Shown here: positions 59,289-64,000 of the stretch, piece after piece
How positions within the stretch are numbered: position 1 is the stretch's first letter
How the letters are laid out: every line of letters begins with the position of its first letter
Source of the DNA: Methylobacterium organophilum
Lineage (GTDB): Bacteria > Pseudomonadota > Alphaproteobacteria > Rhizobiales > Beijerinckiaceae
Length of the DNA: 64,000 nucleotides
Assembly: GCF_022179465.1 (NCBI RefSeq)
Contig: NZ_BPQV01000008.1
Coordinates: 62,001-126,000, forward strand
Direction: 5' to 3'
Made by a program: the position numbers and the translations under genes
The notes under the pieces: model-generated
Told to the model about the DNA's origin: nothing
Database searches by the model: none
What the model saw: the letters and a program-made list of their open reading frames with translations, nothing else

Positions 59289-60341
59289 ATGCGTCGTTGG
59301 GGTCGGTTACGGGTTCCGTCACTTCGTGCGGTGGGGCTCGCGCTTCCCTTCGGCCTCCTGGGCAGCGGCGCGGCCGAGGCCCACGTCAAATGGTTCTGCG
59401 CCTTCGACGTGGCGGGCCAGCCCCGGGGGCTGGAGCAGGTGCTCTGCGGCGATTTCGAGAAGCTCTGCGCCCTCGCCCTCACCTGCCTGATGGCGGGCTG
59501 CCTGATGGAGGGGACCGCGATCGGCCACGCCCTGCTCGATGCCCTCGACCGGGTGACGGCGCGGGTCCGGGCCGATACGAGTCTGCTCGTCCGCGCCGGC
59601 TGCGGCTTCTTCTTCGTCTCGCTGTGGAACCTCGACGGCGTGATCCTCACCCCCGAGCTGACCACCGAGGCCGACTGGATCCCGTGGCTGCAGCTCGCGA
59701 TCGCGGGCACGCTGATCTGGAAGCGGACCCTGCCCCTGGCCGCGGCCGGCATCGTCTTCCTGTTCGGCTTCGCCGTCTGGCATTACGGCGTCTTCCACCT
59801 CGCCGATTACCCGATCTTCCTCGGCATCGCCGCCTATCTCGCCCTGGTCGGGCTCGACCGCGACCTGTTCGGCCTGCGCCCGATCGACGTGGTGCGCTAC
59901 GCCGCCGCCGTGACCCTGATGTGGGCCTCGGTCGAGAAATGGGCCTACCCGCAATGGACCGACCCGCTGCTCGCGGCCAAGCCGGGCATGACCATGGGGG
60001 CGAGCGCCGAGACGTTCATGCGGGCCGCCGGCGTGATCGAGTTCACCCTCGCCTTCGCCCTGATCTGGACGCCCCTGGTGCGCCGGGCCTCCGCGATCAT
60101 CCTCGCCGCGGTCTTCCTCTCGGCGATCGGCGAGTTCGGCCGCATCGACGCGATCGGCCATTCGGGCATCATCGTCGTGCTGATCGCCATCGCCGCCGAC
60201 GATCTCCGCCAGCCGGTGCGCCTGCGCCATGCCCTGCTCACACCGATCGGCTACGGCTCGGCGCTGGCGACCTTCCTGGCGCTCTACTATGCCGGCCACG
60301 CCCTCCTCTACGGGCAGGCCTATACCGGCCCGGTGATCTGA
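59289..60341 (+). CDS. Polytopic membrane protein of unknown function
   Basis: A 350-residue inner-membrane protein. The N-terminus is a possible signal or first helix (VGLALPFGLLGSGAAEAHVKWFCAFDVAG). About eight more hydrophobic helices follow, including KLCALALTCLMAGCLMEG, LPLAAAGIVFLFGFAVWHYG, YPIFLGIAAYLALVGL, YAAAVTLMWASVEKWAYPQW and the C-terminal ALATFLALYYAGHALLYGQ. TLMWASVEKWAYPQWTDPLLA is reminiscent of DoxX-like or terminal-oxidase-associated membrane proteins, but I could not assign a family. Scattered His and Cys near the ends of helices could bind metal or heme. ATG at 59289; an in-frame earlier ATG was not found. Confidence 0.75.
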   Translation: MRRWGRLRVPSLRAVGLALPFGLLGSGAAEAHVKWFCAFDVAGQPRGLEQVLCGDFEKLCALALTCLMAGCLMEGTAIGHALLDALDRVTARVRADTSLLVRAGCGFFFVSLWNLDGVILTPELTTEADWIPWLQLAIAGTLIWKRTLPLAAAGIVFLFGFAVWHYGVFHLADYPIFLGIAAYLALVGLDRDLFGLRPIDVVRYAAAVTLMWASVEKWAYPQWTDPLLAAKPGMTMGASAETFMRAAGVIEFTLAFALIWTPLVRRASAIILAAVFLSAIGEFGRIDAIGHSGIIVVLIAIAADDLRQPVRLRHALLTPIGYGSALATFLALYYAGHALLYGQAYTGPVI

Positions 60342-60399
60342 TCCCGAAGCAGGGGAAGGCCGCCTCCGAGCCGGCCTCCCAGGGCCGTGAAAGCGGCCT

Positions 60400-61476
60400 A
60401 TGATCGCGGGCATGACGGAATCCGCCCGCTCCCCCCTCTGGCCAGGCGTGCCCCTGGCGCTCGCCGCCGCCCTGCTGTTCGGGGCGGCGGCGCCGTTCTC
60501 GAAGAGCCTGCTCGCCACGACGGATCCGCAGGCGCTCGCGGGCCTGCTCTATCTCGGGGCGGGCCTCGGGCTGGCCGCCCTGGCCGTCCTGCGGCACCGG
60601 CGCGGGGGACCGGCCCGCGAGGCGCCCCTGCGGCGCGCGGACGGGCCCTGGCTCGCGGCGATCGTGCTCGCGGGCGGCGTGGCCGGGCCGCTCCTGCTGA
60701 TGCTCGGGCTCGCCCGCACCTCCGCCGCCTCCGGCTCGCTGCTGCTGAACCTCGAGAGTCTGGCGACGCTCGCCATCGCCTGGATCGTCTACCGGGAGAA
60801 TGTCGACCGGCGGCTCCTCGTCGGCGCGGCGGCGATCCTGGCCGGGGCTCTGCTGCTCTCCTGGCAGGGGACCGGGATCGAGCCCGACACGGGCGGCCTC
60901 CTCGTCGCCGCCGCCTGCCTCGCCTGGGGCCTCGACAACAACCTGACGCGCAAGCTCTCCGCGGCCGATCCCGTGGCCATCGCCCTGGTGAAGGGGCTCG
61001 TGGCGGGCCTCGTCAATCTCGGATGCGCCCTCGCCCGCGGCGCCGCCCTGCCCTCCCCCGGGGGCATCGCGGCGGCGGGCCTCGTCGGCTTCCTCGGGAT
61101 CGGGGTGAGCCTGGTGCTGTTCGTGCACGCCCTGCGCCATCTCGGCGCCGCCCGGGCCGGGGCCTATTTCGCCCTGGCGCCCTTCATCGGCGCGCTGGTG
61201 GCCCTGGCCTGGCTGCGCGAGCCGGCGACGCCGCAGCTCGTCGCCGCGGGGCTGCTGATGGGGCTCGGCCTCTGGCTCCATCTCACCGAGCGGCACGCCC
61301 ACCTGCACGCGCACGAGGCGATGGAGCACGAGCACGCCCATGTGCACGACGCCCATCACCAGCACACGCATGACGGGCCGGTGACCGAGCCGCACAGCCA
61401 CTGGCACCGGCACGAGCCCCTACGGCACGCCCATGCCCATTACCCGGACCTGCACCACCGCCATCGTCACGGGTGA
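60400..61476 (+). CDS. EamA/DMT-family permease with a His-rich tail
   Basis: A 358-residue inner-membrane transporter of the drug/metabolite superfamily. It has ten helices in two EamA repeats (first half LWPGVPLALAAALLFGAAAPFSKSLLATTD to LVGAAAILAGALLLSW, second half GLLVAAACLAWGLDNNLTRKL to VAAGLLMGLGLWLHL). The last ~62 residues (from ERHAHLHAHE) are hydrophilic and contain about 23 histidines, mostly as HxH. Such tails bind Zn, Ni or Co and are typical of metal transporters, not of EamA permeases. Metal export or metal-gated transport is a reasonable guess. ATG at 60400 (ATG at 60412 also possible). It converges with dctA. Confidence 0.88.
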   Translation: MIAGMTESARSPLWPGVPLALAAALLFGAAAPFSKSLLATTDPQALAGLLYLGAGLGLAALAVLRHRRGGPAREAPLRRADGPWLAAIVLAGGVAGPLLLMLGLARTSAASGSLLLNLESLATLAIAWIVYRENVDRRLLVGAAAILAGALLLSWQGTGIEPDTGGLLVAAACLAWGLDNNLTRKLSAADPVAIALVKGLVAGLVNLGCALARGAALPSPGGIAAAGLVGFLGIGVSLVLFVHALRHLGAARAGAYFALAPFIGALVALAWLREPATPQLVAAGLLMGLGLWLHLTERHAHLHAHEAMEHEHAHVHDAHHQHTHDGPVTEPHSHWHRHEPLRHAHAHYPDLHHRHRHG

Positions 61477-61500
61477 AAAGGGGCGGCTCCGAGCCGCCCC
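61476..61500 (-). terminator. Terminator of dctA
   Basis: GGGGCGGCTC (61480-61489) and GAGCCGCCCC (61491-61500) form a perfect 10-bp stem. On the minus strand it is followed by TTTTCACCC, so it ends the leftward dctA transcript. The hairpin can also act on the rightward permease gene, whose stop is at 61476. Confidence 0.8.
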
Positions 61501-61511
61501 GTCCGCGCGGC

Positions 61512-62897
61512 TCACTGCGCCGCGACCACCTTCGGCGCGGTGCGCTCGTCGGCCGGCGCCTCGGGGGCGTGGTCCGAGATGTCGGTGCCGATGGCGAGGG
61601 GATGGGCCATCACCTCGTTGAGCTTGGCCTTGTCGAGCTCGCCCTCCCAGCGCGACACCACCACCGTGGCGACGCCGTTGCCGATGAGGTTGGTGAGGGC
61701 GCGGCACTCGGACATGAACTTGTCCACGCCCAGCACCAGCGTCATCGCGGCGACCGGGACGGGATTGCCCGGGATCGCGGCGAGCGTGGCGGCGAGCGTG
61801 ATGAAGCCCGCGCCCGTGACCCCCGAGGCGCCCTTCGAGGTCAGCATGGCGACGAGGAAGATCGTCGCGTACTGGCCGAAGCTGAGGTCCGCCCCCACCG
61901 CCTGCGCCAGGAACAGGGTGGTGAGCGTCATGTAGATGTTGGTGCCGTCGAGATTGAACGAGTAGCCGGTCGGGATGACGAGGCCGACGACCGAATCCGA
62001 GGCGCCCAGGCGCTTCATCTTGGTCATCATGTGCGGCAGCACCGTCTCGGAGGACGAGGTGCCGAGCACGATCAGGAGCTCGTCCTTGATGTAGGCGAGG
62101 AACTTGAAGATCGAGAAGCCAGAGAAGGCCGCAATAGCGCCGAGCACCACGAAGATGAACAGCAGCGAGGTGGTGTAGAAGGTGCCCACCAGCCAGGCGA
62201 GGTCGATGACCTTGCCGATGCCGTACTGGCCGATGGTGAAGGCCATGGCGCCGAAGGCGCCCAGCGGCGCGAGCTTCACCACGATGCCGATGATGCGGAA
62301 GAAGACCTGCCCCGCGGCGTCGATGCCGCGGGTAATGCCGGCGCCCTTCTCGCCCATGCCGGTCAGCACGACGCCCGTCAGGATCGCGATCAGCAGCACC
62401 TGCAGCAGGTCGCCGCTGGCGAAGGCGTCGAAGAAGCTCTTCGGGATGATCGCCAGGATGTGGGCGACCGTGGAATCGGCGGCCGCCTTGCTGGCGTAGC
62501 CCTCGACCGCCTTGGCATCGAGCTTGGTCGGATCGGCGGCGAAGCCGGCGCCCGGCTGGATCACCTCGCCGACGATGATGCCGATGAGCAGCGCGACGCT
62601 CGAGACCACCTCGAAATAGATCAGGGCCTTCAAGCCGACGCGGCCGACCTTCTTGAGGTCGCCGATCGAGGCGATGCCGTGGACGATGGTGCAGAAGATG
62701 ATCGGCGCGATCATCATCTTGATGAGCGCGATGAAGGCATCGCCGAGCCACTTCAGGGCCTTGCCCTGATCCGGATACAACCAGCCGACGAGAACGCCCA
62801 GCACGATCGCGATCAGAACCTGGATGTAGAGGACCCGATACCAAGGAAGAGGTGCCGCCGGCGCGGGCGCGGCGTCGTGCGTTAGGGATTGGGTCAT
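61512..62897 (-). CDS. dctA: C4-dicarboxylate transporter DctA
   Basis: A 461-residue proton/sodium-dependent symporter for succinate, fumarate and malate (DAACS family). Signatures: [65 protein letters not shown] (the SSS hairpin), [53 protein letters not shown] and [35 protein letters not shown] at 62897 with GAGGAAAC ahead of it. The dctBD regulators are not adjacent, and no sigma54 promoter was found upstream, although dctA is sigma54-dependent in rhizobia. A candidate operator lies at 62972-62992. Confidence 0.96.
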   Translation of the reverse strand: MTQSLTHDAAPAPAAPLPWYRVLYIQVLIAIVLGVLVGWLYPDQGKALKWLGDAFIALIKMMIAPIIFCTIVHGIASIGDLKKVGRVGLKALIYFEVVSSVALLIGIIVGEVIQPGAGFAADPTKLDAKAVEGYASKAAADSTVAHILAIIPKSFFDAFASGDLLQVLLIAILTGVVLTGMGEKGAGITRGIDAAGQVFFRIIGIVVKLAPLGAFGAMAFTIGQYGIGKVIDLAWLVGTFYTTSLLFIFVVLGAIAAFSGFSIFKFLAYIKDELLIVLGTSSSETVLPHMMTKMKRLGASDSVVGLVIPTGYSFNLDGTNIYMTLTTLFLAQAVGADLSFGQYATIFLVAMLTSKGASGVTGAGFITLAATLAAIPGNPVPVAAMTLVLGVDKFMSECRALTNLIGNGVATVVVSRWEGELDKAKLNEVMAHPLAIGTDISDHAPEAPADERTAPKVVAAQ

Positions 62898-63322
62898 GTT
62901 TCCTCGCCGTGGCACGCTTGAGGCGCCGCCCTTATTCCCAAGGCGACTTGGACGCTAGCGGCTTTGCCACGACCGCTCAACGGTTGCTCGGTGGTTTGAC
63001 TTGAAGGTCACGCCCACTTGTCTGTCGAGAACGGGCAGGCGCCTCCTTTGCGCCACAATCGCTCGCGGCGCGCAGGAGAGGGGCAGGACGGGCGAGACCG
63101 CGGGATACGCACCCGAACGCCTCATTGCGCCGGGGGATGCACGGGCCTGGACCGGCGCCGGGCCAAGCGGGTCGCTTGAGGCGCGTGCGCTGTCCGGTGG
63201 CGGGCGGGCCTCGCTGGCGGGGCCGGCCGACTGTGCCTGAGCCGGCCCGGACGATCGCCCGGGCGCGGCTTCCTCCCGGCCTGAGCCCAGACCGGTCGTG
63301 ATCCGGGACAGAGCCCCGGGGA
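62898..63322. other. 425-bp intergenic region upstream of dctA
   Basis: This stretch contains the candidate dctA operator near its left end. The remainder to 63322 is GC-rich with no convincing gene; a 79-codon frame at 63001-63240 has no ribosome site and atypical composition. It also separates the end of the CYTH-domain gene. Confidence 0.4.
62972..62992 (-). promoter_or_regulatory. 21-bp imperfect palindrome upstream of dctA
   Basis: ACCG-nn-CAAC-G-GTTG-nn-CGGT: eight of ten bases in each arm are complementary around a single central base. It lies about 75 bp upstream of the dctA ATG, a common position for an activator or repressor site. The cognate regulator is unknown. Confidence 0.4.
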
Positions 63323-64000
63323 TCAGCCCTGCGTGCGGCGGGGACGCACGGTCCAGCGCTCGAAGGAGGCGGCGACGTCGTCCTCCGCCGGGGGCGGCTC
63401 GGGCGAGCGGGGCTGCTGCAGAGCTGCGCCGAGGGCCTGGGACAGGCTCTCGATCACGTCGTCGATGCGCGCATCCTGGCTGCCGTTGGGGTTCGCCGGC
63501 CTGGCCTCGCCCTTCGCCTCGGCGGAGGCGCCATTCTGCTCGACCATCCGCTTGAGGGCATCGACCGCGTTGTCGCCCTCCAGCGCCTTCGGGGCCTCGT
63601 CCGGCTTCGGCGCCTCGGGAGCGGCCTCCTCGGCGACGGTCACCGGTTCCGGCGGCGCCGCCTCGGCGGGCTCCGGCGCCGCGGCAGCCGCCTCCGCGGG
63701 CTGGGGCGGCTCGGGTGCCGGCGGGACGGCACTGGCCAGTTCCGCAGCCTTGGCTTCCGCCGGCTTCGGCGCTTCGAACGGCCGCGTGGATTCCGGAGGC
63801 TTGGGCGGGGCGGACGGGGGCGGAGCGGGCGGCGGCCGCAGGCCGAAGCGCGGCTCGATCAGGTCGAGCACCGCCTCGAGGGCGGCGTTGCTCAGGCTCA
63901 CCTCGCCGGGTCTCGGCGGGCCCTGGAGGGCGATGGCGGAACGCTCGTAGGCCGCGTCGCTCGAGACCTCCTGGCCGAACCAGACCGGCGGCAGGAAGCC
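63323..64000 (-). CDS. CYTH-domain protein with Pro/Ala/Glu-rich extension, C-terminal part
   Basis: The frame is open to the right edge, so the gene starts outside the window. The part nearest the edge reads LPPVWFGQEVSSDAAYERSAIALQGPPRPGE, the typical final segment of a CYTH (CyaB/thiamine triphosphatase) domain, where lPP-x-G-x-EVT-x-D-x-x-Y-x-N is conserved. It is followed by about 130 residues of Pro/Ala/Glu-rich linker (PPPSAPPKPPESTRPFEAPKPAEAK...) and a charged C-terminus with DAALKRM-like and DDVIESLSQALGAALQ helices. The GTG at 63901 could be mistaken for a start but lies inside the domain. The likely role is as a phosphohydrolase on a triphosphate; this is inference from the family. 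Confidence 0.6.
   Translation of the reverse strand, partial: GFLPPVWFGQEVSSDAAYERSAIALQGPPRPGEVSLSNAALEAVLDLIEPRFGLRPPPAPPPSAPPKPPESTRPFEAPKPAEAKAAELASAVPPAPEPPQPAEAAAAAPEPAEAAPPEPVTVAEEAAPEAPKPDEAPKALEGDNAVDALKRMVEQNGASAEAKGEARPANPNGSQDARIDDVIESLSQALGAALQQPRSPEPPPAEDDVAASFERWTVRPRRTQG

Noticed and set aside
59243-60403. Alternative 386-codon frame overlapping the polytopic membrane protein
   Set aside because: It gives an Arg/Pro/Ala-rich shadow product, while the other frame shows clear transmembrane helices and a sensible start.
63001-63240. 79-codon frame upstream of dctA
   Set aside because: No ribosome site, non-ATG start and a low-complexity product; probably an open frame by high GC.

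Overview
The window is about 64 kb of very GC-rich DNA. Its gene content fits an alphaproteobacterium of the Rhizobiales, most likely Methylobacterium or a close relative. The pointers are the chvI-chvG-hprK-EIIA-HPr block, a short alphaproteobacterial HprK, a folate-linked soxBDAG sarcosine oxidase, an NsrR-type Rrf2 regulator, a DUF2125 protein, and an alphaproteobacterial LexA box (GTTC-N7-GTTC). The species assignment is inference. I see no tRNA, rRNA, CRISPR array, insertion sequence, prophage or plasmid gene. The region reads as ordinary chromosome with many short operons and single genes.

Layout. 1-6 kb: a truncated secreted protein, a thiol peroxidase, a small secreted protein, a candidate sRNA with its own palindromic operator and terminator, an L-2-hydroxyglutarate-oxidase-like flavoprotein, a DEAD-box helicase and a TonB/TolA-like Pro/Ala-rich membrane protein. 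6-15 kb: a NarL-type two-component pair, guaB, a lipoprotein, two MFS exporters and a DoxX protein. 15-21 kb: a secreted beta-lactamase-fold hydrolase, an aldehyde dehydrogenase with a DUF779 partner, and a Tat-exported FMN alpha-hydroxyacid dehydrogenase that carries a CxxCH motif. 21-28 kb: sarcosine oxidase soxBDAG facing a GlxA-type AraC regulator, so demethylation of sarcosine feeds methylene-tetrahydrofolate. 28-33 kb: an acyltransferase, metXW (methionine) and hisC-tyrC (His/Tyr).

33-45 kb: NsrR, a DUF2125 protein, an uncharacterised gene behind a clear LexA-controlled promoter, an RMF-like protein, a GH3 glucosidase, a diguanylate cyclase, lepA, and a large hybrid histidine kinase that has lost its phospho-accepting histidine. 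45-53 kb: a HugZ-like protein, then the ChvIG two-component system followed by the regulatory phosphotransferase proteins HprK, EIIA-Man and HPr, a CobW metallochaperone with a His-rich loop, and a penicillin-binding DD-carboxypeptidase. 54-59 kb: a GGDEF-EAL protein facing an amicyanin-like cupredoxin and a MauG-like diheme peroxidase. 59-64 kb: a short two-helix membrane protein, an unknown polytopic protein behind a CtrA-like site, an EamA permease with a 23-histidine tail, dctA, and the end of a CYTH-domain protein.

The most unusual items are the degenerate hybrid kinase (41817-44789), the LexA-box gene of unknown function (35193-35564), the CxxCH-bearing Tat-exported flavoenzyme (19915-21210), the amicyanin/MauG-like pair without mau genes (57129-58695), and the candidate sRNA at about 1358-1503. 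All product names come from reading motifs and remembered families. No database search was run.
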